From Leptofilum sp965223285 (lineage in GTDB: Bacteria; Chloroflexota; Anaerolineae; Promineifilales; Promineifilaceae): DNA of 64,000 nt. Location: contig NZ_OZ244997.1 of NCBI RefSeq assembly GCF_965223285.1, forward strand, positions 1,922,001 through 1,986,000, written 5' to 3'. The notes beneath the pieces are model-generated. The model was not told where the DNA came from, did not search any database, and saw only the letters and a list, made by a program, of their open reading frames with translations. Below, piece by piece: positions 50,686 through 59,096 of the stretch. Position numbers and translations under genes: made by a program. The first letter of the stretch is position 1. Each line of letters opens with the position of its first letter.

Positions 50686-52278
50686 TCAATGACTCTTCAA
50701 TACCAGCGGCAAATGATTATAACAATGTGATAACGCAACATCATCAAACCAAACCCGTGCTGTGTCATCCTCAGAGGAAATTTGGGCAAAAACTTCAAAA
50801 GTGGTGGCATTGGCCAAGGGCTCAAGATCGTCAATACTTACACGAATCCACTCTGAACTGTTACTCACTGTCATCGCAGAACCTGATGTACTACCTAAAT
50901 AATTTTCATCTTTGTCAAACCAGGAGATAGATAATCGCACCCAACCATCCAAATTTTCTGTTTGCACATACCCTTCCAGGTAGCCAGTCTGACAAACTGT
51001 TAGGTTTTCCCGCAAGCTTGGCACGGTATATAACCCCACTTGGCCTGTAAACCCTTGCTGGCTAACTTTAACTGAACATTGACCGCTATGTGCTCTTGTA
51101 CAATCCTGAGCAAACGTATCTACAGAAGACCAAAGTTCATCCCACGGTCGCCAATCGTCCATATTCATGGAATGGGGGTTTAGGTCTTCAAATGAGCCAT
51201 TCAAGACTGAAATTGGACTTAGGCTAGCCGGAAAGTTGCCATGAAAAGCATCGCTTAGAATTGATGCGGCTGGTTTGGGCGTTCCGTCCAGGCGATAAAG
51301 ACCAAAAAAACGTTCTGGTTCTGGTGCTAACGCATCGCCACAAATGATTGTACCTTCTTCAAAATCATGTAGTGTCCAGGCACCCAAATGCTCAACACCA
51401 TATTGATTGGCGTAATAAAGCACATCTTGGTACAGATTAGCCTGGCTTGTTTCTGACACATCAAAAGTATTGTAGCCAAATTCCCCAAGTAACAGATCAG
51501 CATCTCCAATTATTTCACGCGCTCGCTCTAAAGCATCAGGCAATGCGGTCGTCCAAGCACGCGGCGAGGTGGGATACCAATGGAAACTATAAATGTCAAG
51601 AGAATTTGTAGCAGTTAACGTCATCATTGTGGCCAACAATTCGGGATCATTTAACACCGACAACGTTGCTGGCACATTACCGGCCTGAGCTTGAAGATAA
51701 GGCAACACATCAGTAACCCATGCTTGCACTGTGGGGTCATTAATTGGTGTTTCATTTTGCAATTCCCAAATAGCGATGCGGGAATCATCCTTGTAGGGCA
51801 GAACAATCGCATCAATCCAAGTTTTACTGCCAGAAATATCTGTCCAAGGGGTTTCATCGCAGTCAAATACGTTTACATGCGCCTGCAATCCTGCATTGTC
51901 AATATACGTCAACGCCTCTGCAAAGTAATAGATGTAGGTGGGAGATGGTGTCGGATACCCAAAAACATCCGGGTGCAAAAATATACGAACTGTGTTGCCC
52001 CCCAACTCATAAATATGGTTTAGGTCCGCTGTGATTTGACCCGTTGCCACTAAATCAGGCCAATTTTGCCAAAAATTCTCCCAAGCATTGCCCGCTGGAT
52101 AGTAACTTATCTCCTTCAGTGTTTGAGAGATGCCTGCGGAGCGTTCTGAGTTATTGGCAGTGGATTGGGGTTGAACGGCCGTTGCCGCTTCAAAAGTAAA
52201 TCCCAAAACAGAAACCAACGTGATAATTATCAACAACATGAGACAAATCAACAAGGTTCGTGAAGGTACAGATTTCAT
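50686..52278 (-). CDS. Secreted GH5-like glycosidase with C-terminal carbohydrate-binding domain
   Basis: An exported enzyme of about 530 residues. Residues 1-33 contain a signal/anchor (L-L-I-C-L-M-L-L-I-I-I-T). The barrel (about 60-350) has W-E-L-Q-N-E-T-P with the acid/base N-E and L-L-G-E-F-G-Y-N with the nucleophile Glu, typical of clan GH-A cellulase-type enzymes. The last ~150 residues have V-L-N-G-S-F-E-D and a late V-W-F-D-D-V-A-L, as in CBM4/9-like beta-sandwiches. ATG 52278 is set by GAGGAGG. It is divergent from the HTH membrane protein; only one palindrome copy is present. Confidence 0.82.
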   Translation of the reverse strand: MKSVPSRTLLICLMLLIIITLVSVLGFTFEAATAVQPQSTANNSERSAGISQTLKEISYYPAGNAWENFWQNWPDLVATGQITADLNHIYELGGNTVRIFLHPDVFGYPTPSPTYIYYFAEALTYIDNAGLQAHVNVFDCDETPWTDISGSKTWIDAIVLPYKDDSRIAIWELQNETPINDPTVQAWVTDVLPYLQAQAGNVPATLSVLNDPELLATMMTLTATNSLDIYSFHWYPTSPRAWTTALPDALERAREIIGDADLLLGEFGYNTFDVSETSQANLYQDVLYYANQYGVEHLGAWTLHDFEEGTIICGDALAPEPERFFGLYRLDGTPKPAASILSDAFHGNFPASLSPISVLNGSFEDLNPHSMNMDDWRPWDELWSSVDTFAQDCTRAHSGQCSVKVSQQGFTGQVGLYTVPSLRENLTVCQTGYLEGYVQTENLDGWVRLSISWFDKDENYLGSTSGSAMTVSNSSEWIRVSIDDLEPLANATTFEVFAQISSEDDTARVWFDDVALSHCYNHLPLVLKSH

Positions 52279-52427
52279 TTTTCCTCCTCTAAAAAATTGC
52301 CCTAATGGCTGAACAACAATATATTCACAACCTATCAGATAATTCTTGTCAAAGTCGAGTTCTTTTTTGTCAATATCGTTGACAATTGCACCTAAGTGGA
52401 TGTAGCCGAAGTAATAAGGAGGAAAAT

Positions 52428-53339
52428 ATGAGCCATCCATTTGGAAATTTGGTCAGGCAACATTTAAGTCGCAAACATGGGTTAAGTCAAAACAAGCTGG
52501 CAAATGGAATCGATCAGGACCCAGCGGTTATTTCAGGGATGTGCCACGGTAAACGCTTACATGGTTCTTTGGCGCGCGAGCGCGTTTTAGCCATCATTGA
52601 TTGGTTCAATACACAAGGCGTGCTCCACGATTTGAATGAAGCCAATCGCTTATTAGAAGCAGCGCAAATGTCTTCATTAAGCAGCAGCAAACCCATCGAA
52701 AAGCAATTGCTGGAGCAACTTAAAACAAGCCAACCAACATTGATGCGACAAACAACAGAAGAAACAGTGCAAGCTACCGCTGTTTTAGATCAACCGCAAA
52801 GTTTTTCTTTTCAAGACACAAAGCCGAATTTTATTTTTGTGCGTCGCCGATTATTGGGCATTTTGCTTGTGATAGTTGTAGTGTTTTCTATTTTTTATTT
52901 TGTTTCTGAGGGTAGGTCTGGGCTAATCTGGCAAGTTGATTTTTACGACTTCGATCCATCGAAGTGGCAAGAGCCCTCAGCTATTTGGTCTGTTGAAGAG
53001 CAAAAATCGGCGACATTGTCCGAAAACGATCCTGAGTTATTTTATGGCAAAGTAGAATCCGAGCAGATTACAGTGAACACAGCGATGGCTCCTGTTTTAA
53101 GTATTCATGCTACGGCCGTAGACCCTAATGCAAGTTATTCAATTCAAATTCAGGATGCAACAACCTTTGAACCAATTGATGTGCTAAAGGATATAACCTT
53201 GCCTGGTGAACATACGATTGATTTAGTAAACGCAATGGGTTGGCAGACAAATGAAAAATATATTATCACCATCAATATCTGGATCAGCGGCGAAGGAAAA
53301 TCAGTCACGTTTGACCAACTAGAAATTAGTTCTGGCTAA
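52428..53339 (+). CDS. Membrane-anchored HTH protein
   Basis: A one-pass membrane regulator of 303 residues. The N-terminal 80 residues form an XRE-like helix-turn-helix module (L-S-R-K-H-G-L-S-Q-N-K-L-A, R-E-R-V-L-A-I-I-D-W-F, E-A-N-R-L-L-E-A-A). A hydrophilic linker leads to one membrane helix (about 141-160, R-R-R before it), so the HTH is inside. The outer ~140 residues look like a beta-sandwich. The layout resembles RodZ or anti-sigma-type signal transducers. GGAGG before ATG 52428 is ideal. It is divergent from the GH5-like gene, which it may sense for. Confidence 0.78.
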   Translation: MSHPFGNLVRQHLSRKHGLSQNKLANGIDQDPAVISGMCHGKRLHGSLARERVLAIIDWFNTQGVLHDLNEANRLLEAAQMSSLSSSKPIEKQLLEQLKTSQPTLMRQTTEETVQATAVLDQPQSFSFQDTKPNFIFVRRRLLGILLVIVVVFSIFYFVSEGRSGLIWQVDFYDFDPSKWQEPSAIWSVEEQKSATLSENDPELFYGKVESEQITVNTAMAPVLSIHATAVDPNASYSIQIQDATTFEPIDVLKDITLPGEHTIDLVNAMGWQTNEKYIITINIWISGEGKSVTFDQLEISSG

Positions 53340-54553
53340 GTGGGAGCTGTGTCTAACGGTGGCGCAACGGCCAAGAAGTCGTGGACAAAGCGTTGGCTAT
53401 AGCTTTGGATGAGTTGCTCAATTCGCTCGTGCTGGGGGGAAGCTACAATGAGACCAGCGTGTTGTTTTTTGTTCACGCGATGCACAATTTCCGGGTCCTG
53501 ATAGCCAGATAAATCAGGCCATTCCTGCCGGGCCAGGCAAATCATGATGCCAGCATATTTACTCTTATCTTCGGGAATTTGATATGCTTCACTACGCAGT
53601 GCGGCCGTTTCCAATCGTGCCCACTCTGCCCACAAATTGATCCCGCTGGATGCTTCAACTAACTGCTCAATATTGGCTCCGCCCACGCGAGCGGCCGTTT
53701 CCAAAAAGTAAAATTCGCCGTCTTCTCCCTTAATAAACTCCGTGTGCGCCACGCCGCGCTCCATCCCCAAAGACAAAATCAGCTTGTTGTGGAGTCTTAC
53801 GAGTGCCTTTGTTTCCTTTGCCTGACGGGGCATGGTGCGGGTTACAAAAACGCCGCCATCATGGGCCACATCAATCGGCGGCTGCAAATATTGGTGTGCC
53901 GTAGCAAAAACCACCTTGCCCTGCCAAACAATCGCGTCCACATGATAAACTGGCCCAGCCACAAACTGCTCCAGCAAAAAGTAAGATTGCAAATCGCCCA
54001 GCTCGTCCAGCTTGCGCCACAGCATCTCTGAATGATCCATCCGCTTGATGCCCATCGCCCCCGCTTCAGCACGCGGCTTTAGCAACCAGGGCGGCGGCAC
54101 CCGTCCCATAAATTCGCGTAATTGATCATAGTTGAAAACGGCCGTAAATTCCGGCACCTTAAACTTTTCCTGCCGTGCCTTCATCCGCATCGCCAGCTTG
54201 TCACGGAAATGGCGGCTCACTGTCTCTCCCATATTCGGCAGCCGAAAATGCTCACGTAACGCCGCCACAGTCAGCACATCATAATCATCCAGTGGAATAA
54301 TCTGATCGACCGCCTTCCCCCGCATGAAGTATGCAATTGCATAAATAATGTCTGGCTGCTTTGAAAGTTGCGGCATGTAAAACACATCATCAATGCTGTC
54401 CCACGGCCACGATTCGTTATGTAGCTTTTCCCGCGTCACTAACACCACCCGGCAGCCTGCTTGCTTGGCAGCGGTAAGAAAAGTCGTCCCTTTAAAATAG
54501 CTTGCCAGACACAAAAGCGTCACCGGCTTCGTTCCAAAATCCAACTCAGACAT
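53336..54553 (-). CDS. ATP-grasp ligase
   Basis: A carboxylate-amine/thiol ligase of 405 residues of the carbamoyl-phosphate-synthase-like ATP-grasp group. The N-terminal ~95 residues are the pre-ATP-grasp Rossmann domain (V-V-L-V-T-R). W-L-L-K-P-R-A-E-A-G-A-M-G-I at about 155 is the ATP Lys loop; F-Y-F-L-E-T-A-A-R-V-G-G-A-N (about 288) holds the metal-binding Glu and Asn. Substrates are unknown; relatives make peptides or modified amino acids. It overlaps the HTH gene end by four bases (convergent) and lies 11 bases after the OB-like gene. Confidence 0.86.
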   Translation of the reverse strand: MSELDFGTKPVTLLCLASYFKGTTFLTAAKQAGCRVVLVTREKLHNESWPWDSIDDVFYMPQLSKQPDIIYAIAYFMRGKAVDQIIPLDDYDVLTVAALREHFRLPNMGETVSRHFRDKLAMRMKARQEKFKVPEFTAVFNYDQLREFMGRVPPPWLLKPRAEAGAMGIKRMDHSEMLWRKLDELGDLQSYFLLEQFVAGPVYHVDAIVWQGKVVFATAHQYLQPPIDVAHDGGVFVTRTMPRQAKETKALVRLHNKLILSLGMERGVAHTEFIKGEDGEFYFLETAARVGGANIEQLVEASSGINLWAEWARLETAALRSEAYQIPEDKSKYAGIMICLARQEWPDLSGYQDPEIVHRVNKKQHAGLIVASPQHERIEQLIQSYSQRFVHDFLAVAPPLDTAPT

Positions 54554-54564
54554 AAATCCCTCGC

Positions 54565-55356
54565 CTACAAAATCAACAAAACAATCGTGACGATGGCAGC
54601 TATCGTCAATACAAAAAAGCTAATGATGAGCAAAATCACCAGCCAGTCGGTATCTTCTCGGTTAGCAGGTTGGTAGCTGGTTGGTTCTATAGGCACGGCC
54701 GTATCCATCTGATCATCCATCACATTCCCCGTCGTTTGCATTGGTTCCACGACCGCAACCCGGTAAGGTGCCAGCAGTTCCGGTGTTAACTCCAACTCGT
54801 CCTCACTATCCATCGCCGCCGACAGCATCGAAACCAATCCGTCATCCAGAGCAACATTGTCAACGGTGGGAGAAGCTGTGCCACCTGCCATCGCAGTTTC
54901 ATCATCTTCCGTAGCATCAACTTGAATTTCTTCCGGTGCCAGCTTTTTCACCCAAGGCGGCAAGTCAGCAGCCTTGCTGGGCATAACAGCGGCCCGCGCC
55001 TGTACCGCCGCCAACGCCGACAAAAGTTCATCCCCATCAGCAAGCAGCTCACGCGAATTCCCAACGCTGCCACCTAAAGGCTCAGATGCCACTAAGTCTA
55101 AATCACGCGCCAGCAAGTAATAGCGCAGCTTTTCAGCATCAAACATCAAATGCCCGCTTGCCCGAACCTCATCACCTACTCTGAGGCTGGTGCCCTCAAC
55201 CGCTTGGCAGCTCAACTGGTGAATGCCTTCTGTCAGCACAAAGTGTTGCCCATCCACCTGGCTTACCTGTCCCAGGACAAATACCAATCCCAGCGGCAAT
55301 TCAGGAGGAAGTTTAGAGGCTAAACGGCCGTTTAACTGACTTACGGAAATATCCAT
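54565..55356 (-). CDS. Tail-anchored protein with OB-like N-terminal domain
   Basis: An unassigned 263-residue protein. The first ~90 residues have an OB-fold look (V-F-V-L-G-Q-V-S, G-D-E-V-R-A-S-G, Y-Y-L-L-A-R-D). The middle is acidic and poorly ordered. The last 25 residues are a single hydrophobic helix (W-L-V-I-L-L-I-I-S-F-F-V-L-T) with no charged end, so the protein is probably C-terminally anchored. ATG 55356 follows GGAG; TTG 55368 is possible. The next gene is the ATP-grasp ligase 11 bases on. Confidence 0.7.
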   Translation of the reverse strand: MDISVSQLNGRLASKLPPELPLGLVFVLGQVSQVDGQHFVLTEGIHQLSCQAVEGTSLRVGDEVRASGHLMFDAEKLRYYLLARDLDLVASEPLGGSVGNSRELLADGDELLSALAAVQARAAVMPSKAADLPPWVKKLAPEEIQVDATEDDETAMAGGTASPTVDNVALDDGLVSMLSAAMDSEDELELTPELLAPYRVAVVEPMQTTGNVMDDQMDTAVPIEPTSYQPANREDTDWLVILLIISFFVLTIAAIVTIVLLIL

Positions 55357-55490
55357 AATCAACTCCAAAATCTCACCAACTCACTGATTCTGCTTCCCAT
55401 TATAATCGAACTCTGCAAAGGACAGGTAAAAACTAGACGGCCGTTCCCAAACCCTCATAGAATTAACCAGAAAATTGATGCAGAAACCAT

Positions 55491-55518
55491 TTGACGAAAA
55501 AAACACAAATGCTATACT
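55491..55518 (+). promoter_or_regulatory. Sigma-70-type promoter of the tRNA-tuf cluster
   Basis: TTGACG (55491-55496), a 16-base spacer, and TATACT (55513-55518), about 78 bases upstream of the first tRNA. A short palindrome GTTGCTA-TAA-TAGCAAC follows at 55531-55547. Fit to the consensus is good, and the position before an essential RNA cluster is expected. Confidence 0.68.
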
Positions 55519-55595
55519 TACTCGCCTGAGGTTGCTATAATAGCAACAATGGTTACTTGCCTATAACTCTTAAAAACTTAATACAAGAGATACGT

Positions 55596-55668
55596 GCCGA
55601 CGTAGCTCAATTGGCAGAGCAATGCTCTTGTAAAGCATAGGTTATGGGTTCAAGTCCCATCGTCGGCT
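55596..55668 (+). tRNA. tRNA-Thr (UGU)
   Basis: A 73-base cloverleaf. Acceptor GCCGACG pairs with CGTCGGC; the T arm is ATGGG-TTCAAGT-CCCAT; the anticodon arm ATGCT-CTTGTAA-AGCAT gives UGU. CCA is not encoded. First of three tRNAs before tuf. Confidence 0.96.
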
Positions 55669-55798
55669 TGAGCTAAAACTCCAGCGTAGAAGCGGAAACT
55701 AAATAAGACGACAAAGTCGTTGCCTTACCGCTTCTTCAAGCTGATGATGCAATTCCGAAATTCATTTCATCATCAGCCATTAACACAAACAAACATAT

Positions 55799-55881
55799 GG
55801 GTCAGTGTCCCGAGCGGCAAAGGGGGCGGACTGTAAATCCGCTGGCGATAGCCTTCGTAGGTTCGAGTCCTACCTGGCCCA
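55799..55881 (+). tRNA. tRNA-Tyr (GUA)
   Basis: An 83-base tRNA with a long variable arm. Acceptor GGGTCAG pairs with CTGGCCC (one G-U); the anticodon arm is GCGGA-CTGTAAA-TCCGC, giving GUA; the T arm is GTAGG-TTCGAGT-CCTAC. CCA is not encoded. Confidence 0.96.
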
Positions 55882-55884
55882 CCT

Positions 55885-55985
55885 TCCAGTTTTCAGTATC
55901 CAGTTAACAGTAACTTCAAAATTACTCACGGTAACATCAACTGATTACTGATTATCGGTTACTGAACACTGATTACTGTCTCATC
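55885..55985. repeat. Word-repeat region (CAGTTTTCAGTATCCAG / CTGATTACTG family), copy 3
   Basis: Degenerate CAGTAAC, ACTGATTACTGATTATCGG and ACACTGATTACTG words fill the space between two tRNAs, a place where insertion is expected to be tolerated. Confidence 0.5.
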
Positions 55986-55990
55986 GAGAT

Positions 55991-56062
<72 letters not shown>

Positions 56063-56212
56063 CTCCACCCCGTCAATCTTGTGCAAAACAGCAGGATGGC
56101 GGGGTATTGTTGTGAAAAAGGCAAGCATCACAACAACTTCCTTGCGAAGCAGCTTGCCACAGAGAATCTAAAATAAACAGTTTAGATAATAAGGAACAAG
56201 GGTTTATTAACG

Positions 56213-57415
56213 ATGGCAAAAGAAAAATTTGTGCGCGAAAAACCACATGTGAACATAGGGACGATAGGTCACGTAGACCACGGCAAAACAACCCTGACAG
56301 CCGCAATCACCAAAACGCTGTCCCTGCAAGGGTTCGCCGACTTCTCCGCCTTCGACCAGATCGACAACGCTCCCGAAGAAAAAGCACGCGGGATCACGAT
56401 CGCCATCTCCCATGTTGAATACGAAACCGAAAACCGGCACTACGCCCACGTCGACTGCCCCGGTCACCGCGACTACATCAAAAACATGATCACCGGTGCG
56501 GCTCAGATGGACGGTGCCATTCTCGTCGTCTCCGCTCCCGATGGCCCCATGCCCCAGACCCGCGAGCACGTCCTGCTGGCGCGTCAGGTAGAGGTGCCCG
56601 CCATCGTCATCTTCCTCAACAAGGTAGACATGATGGACGACGAAGAGCTGCTGGAACTGGTAGAGCTAGAGCTGCGCGAGCTGCTGGACACCTACGAATT
56701 TCCAGGGGATGAAACCCCTATCGTCCGTGGCAGTGCCCTGCAAGCCCTCGAATGCAGCAGCGACGACGTCAACGCCCCCGAGTATGCCCCCATCATGGAG
56801 CTGATGCGGGTGGTAGACGAATACATCCCCACCCCAGAACGTCAGACCGACAAGCCGTTCATGATGTCGGTTGAAGACGTCTTCTCCATCAAGGGACGCG
56901 GCACGGTTGTGACTGGACGAGTCGACCGCGGCACCCTCACCGCCAACACCGAAGTGGAGATCGTCGGTCTGGCCGAGAAGACCCGCAAAGTGACCGTCAC
57001 CTCCATGGAGATGTTCCACAAGATACTGGACAAGGTAGAGGCAGGGGACAACGCTGGCTTGTTGCTGCGCGGTATCGGTCGGGATGAGATTGAGCGCGGC
57101 CAGGTGTTGGCCAAGCCAGGCAGCATCACGCCCCACACCGAGTTCATGAGCGAGGTGTATGTCTTGCGCAAGGACGAAGGTGGCCGACACAAGGCATTCT
57201 TCCCAGGCTATCGGCCGCAGTTCTACATCCACACGCTGGACGTGACGGGTGAGATAGCGTTGCCGGACGGGGTAGAGATGGTGATGCCAGGGGACAATGT
57301 GAACCTGCATGTGAAGTTGAGCAAGCCGGTGGCGTTGGAAGAGGGTGGTCGGTTTGCCATTCGGGAAGGTGGCTTGACCGTTGGCTCTGGTGTGATTACC
57401 AAAATCCTGAATTAA
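56213..57415 (+). CDS. tuf: Elongation factor Tu
   Basis: It brings aminoacyl-tRNA to the ribosome. G-H-V-D-H-G-K-T (G1, residues 19-26), A-R-G-I-T-I (switch I), D-C-P-G-H (G3), N-K-V-D (G4) and S-A-L (G5) are present, and domains 2 and 3 follow (H-K-A-F-F-P-G-Y-R-P-Q-F-Y, ending G-V-I-T-K-I-L). 400 residues. No palindrome copy occurs in the gene, and its codon use (GACGTC, CTGGAC) is more GC-rich and biased than in neighbours, as expected for a highly expressed gene. A 150-base leader after tRNA-Thr has no element that I recognise. Confidence 0.98.
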   Translation: MAKEKFVREKPHVNIGTIGHVDHGKTTLTAAITKTLSLQGFADFSAFDQIDNAPEEKARGITIAISHVEYETENRHYAHVDCPGHRDYIKNMITGAAQMDGAILVVSAPDGPMPQTREHVLLARQVEVPAIVIFLNKVDMMDDEELLELVELELRELLDTYEFPGDETPIVRGSALQALECSSDDVNAPEYAPIMELMRVVDEYIPTPERQTDKPFMMSVEDVFSIKGRGTVVTGRVDRGTLTANTEVEIVGLAEKTRKVTVTSMEMFHKILDKVEAGDNAGLLLRGIGRDEIERGQVLAKPGSITPHTEFMSEVYVLRKDEGGRHKAFFPGYRPQFYIHTLDVTGEIALPDGVEMVMPGDNVNLHVKLSKPVALEEGGRFAIREGGLTVGSGVITKILN

Positions 57416-57431
57416 CATTTTCGTGTATAAT

Positions 57432-57458
57432 GGGGCATGTGGCATAAACATATGCCCC
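57432..57458 (+). terminator. Hairpin between tuf and tRNA-Trp
   Basis: GGGGCAT (57432-57438) and ATGCCCC (57452-57458) form a 7-bp stem 17 bases past the tuf stop. No T-run follows, so it is more likely an RNA-processing or 3'-protecting hairpin than a strong terminator; TATAAT lies just before it at 57425-57430. Confidence 0.45.
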
Positions 57459-57469
57459 ACTCAACCTTT

Positions 57470-57542
57470 AGGGGGTTAGCTCAATTGGCAGAGCGACGGT
57501 CTCCAAAACCGTAGGCTGCGGGTTCGATTCCTGCACCCCCTG
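57470..57542 (+). tRNA. tRNA-Trp (CCA)
   Basis: A 73-base cloverleaf. Acceptor AGGGGGT pairs with ACCCCCT; the anticodon arm ACGGT-CTCCAAA-ACCGT gives CCA; discriminator G. The trp-secE-nusG order is conserved in bacteria; rpmG, often upstream of it, is absent here. Confidence 0.96.
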
Positions 57543-57630
57543 CTCTTAACGACCTCCAGAGGCCCATGCTGGTCTCTGGAGGTAATTTTGTAAAAGCAGC
57601 TAGCAAAGTTGATTTTTAGAAGGACTAACA

Positions 57631-57852
57631 GTGACAGAAAAAACAGCCAATCAGCCTAACCCAGTCTCTCGGTACTGGAAAGAAACGCGTGGCGAATTGC
57701 GTAAGGTCACCTGGCCAACCCGTGACGAATCACGGCGGCTAACCATTATTGTCATCGGTGTAACCATTGCTTTTGCCTTGTTTCTTTGGGTATTTGATCT
57801 ACTTTTCTCAAATGTGATTCAGTTACTTATTGAGCAGCTCATCGGGCTGTAA
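57631..57852 (+). CDS. secE: Preprotein translocase subunit SecE
   Basis: A 73-residue single-helix SecE, the clamp that holds SecY. The cytosolic amphipathic helix with E-L-R-K-V-T-W-P-T-R-D-E is the family signature, followed by a membrane helix (about 38-58). The GTG start at 57631 has GAAGGA upstream. It is the short form typical outside Enterobacteria. nusG follows 44 bases on. Confidence 0.96.
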   Translation: MTEKTANQPNPVSRYWKETRGELRKVTWPTRDESRRLTIIVIGVTIAFALFLWVFDLLFSNVIQLLIEQLIGL

Positions 57853-57896
57853 AGATAGCGGAATATTTTGCTAAGAGTAGCGAGCGAGATTTTTAA

Positions 57897-58502
57897 ATGA
57901 GTAATGAAATTGAAGACAAAGAAATAACAGCCGAATCTTCTTTGTCCGCAGGTAGTGATAGCAATCTCATACCAGATGACGGCCGTTCCTGGTACGTTGT
58001 CCATTGCTATTCTGGTTACGAAAACAAGGTACGCCACAGCATTGAACAACGCATTGAAACAATGGGCATGCAGGCCAAAATCTTTGATGTTGTCATCCCA
58101 ACCGAAGAAGAGATTGAAATAAAGGATGGCAAGCGACGTACGGTTGAGCGACGTGTCTTCCCTGGCTATATCCTAGTGCAAATGTTGTTAGATGAAGATT
58201 CTTGGTATGTTGTACGGAATACTCCGGGCGTGACTGGGTTTGTGGGCATGGGTAATGAGCCTACCCCACTGCGTCCTGAAGAAGTTGCCAAGATTATGAA
58301 CCGCATGGAAGCGGAGGCTCCCAAAGTCAAGTTCGACTTCCAGATTGGGGAAAAAGTACGTATTGGCACTGGCCCATTTGCTGACTTTATTGGCTCTGTT
58401 TCTGAAATTGATGCCGATCGCGCCAAAGTTCGCGTGATGGTTTCTTTCTTTGGTCGTGAAACCCCGGTTGAGCTCGATTTTCTGCACGTAGAAAAAGTAT
58501 AG
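57897..58502 (+). CDS. nusG: Transcription antitermination factor NusG
   Basis: A 201-residue two-domain NusG. The NGN domain (about 28-140) has W-Y-V-V-H-C-Y-S-G-Y-E and F-P-G-Y-I-L-V-Q-M, the RNA polymerase clamp-binding part. The KOW domain is at the end: K-V-R-I-G-T-G-P-F-A-D-F-I-G-S-V. An acidic N-terminal tail of about 25 residues is extra and carries one of the two palindrome copies of this conserved block (57980). Confidence 0.97.
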   Translation: MSNEIEDKEITAESSLSAGSDSNLIPDDGRSWYVVHCYSGYENKVRHSIEQRIETMGMQAKIFDVVIPTEEEIEIKDGKRRTVERRVFPGYILVQMLLDEDSWYVVRNTPGVTGFVGMGNEPTPLRPEEVAKIMNRMEAEAPKVKFDFQIGEKVRIGTGPFADFIGSVSEIDADRAKVRVMVSFFGRETPVELDFLHVEKV

Positions 58503-58578
58503 TTGCTTATTGCGAAGGTGGTTTAAATACCTAATTGGTGTTTGCTGCCTTCGTCTTTTGTTGTTTGTTTTAAGCTTT

Positions 58579-58610
58579 GGAGGAGCCTAGAAAAAGGCGT
58601 TTGGACTCCT
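58579..58610 (+). promoter_or_regulatory. Possible L1-binding leader hairpin before rplK
   Basis: Between nusG and rplK, an imperfect hairpin has inner GCCT (58585-58588)/AGGC (58595-58598) and outer GGAG/CTCC pairs with an asymmetric bulge GTTTGGA. Ribosomal protein L1 represses the rplK-rplA mRNA at such a site in many bacteria. Similarity is by shape only. Confidence 0.35.
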
Positions 58611-58620
58611 TGGAGGTAAT

Positions 58621-59046
58621 ATGGCTAAAAAAGTAAAAGCAGTTGTTAAGATTCAAATTCAGGGCGGGAAAGCCAATCCAGCTCCCCCAGTTGGTACAGC
58701 TCTTGGCCCTCACGGCATTAATTTGATGCAGTTTTGCAAAGAGTACAATGCCAAAACTTCTGGGCAGGTCGGCCAGGTTATCCCTGTTGAGGTGACGGTT
58801 TTCCAGGATGGCAGCTTTAGCTTCATCACTAAAACGCCGCCAGCCACCGATTTGCTCAAGAAAGCGGCTGGCATTCGTGGCGGATCTTCTGAACCCAATC
58901 GGGATAAGGTTGGTTCGGTCACAACGGCCCAGCTACAGGAAATTGCAGAAATTAAAATGAAAGATTTGAACGCCCGCGACATGGATGCTGCCATCAAAAT
59001 TATTGCTGGCACTGCACGCAGCATGGGCATTACAGTTTCGGATTAA
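58621..59046 (+). CDS. rplK: Ribosomal protein L11
   Basis: A 141-residue protein of the large-subunit GTPase centre. G-G-K-A-N-P-A-P-P-V-G-T-A-L-G-P (about residues 14-29) and the C-terminal rRNA-binding A-A-G-I-R-G-G-S-S-E-P are clear. TTGGAGG is 5 bases before ATG. No palindrome copy. rplA follows after 50 bases. Confidence 0.98.
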   Translation: MAKKVKAVVKIQIQGGKANPAPPVGTALGPHGINLMQFCKEYNAKTSGQVGQVIPVEVTVFQDGSFSFITKTPPATDLLKKAAGIRGGSSEPNRDKVGSVTTAQLQEIAEIKMKDLNARDMDAAIKIIAGTARSMGITVSD

Positions 59047-59096
59047 GAGATAGTGGGAGAACTCAACCGAGTTCGCTATGACCACAAGGAGTTATT

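Noticed and set aside
55436..55600. Replication origin near the tRNA cluster
   Set aside because: No DnaA-box cluster, no dnaA/dnaN/gidA genes; the AT-rich part is explained by a promoter.
57425..57430. TATAAT as a strong promoter for tRNA-Trp-secE
   Set aside because: No acceptable -35 at the right distance, so not listed as a separate promoter.
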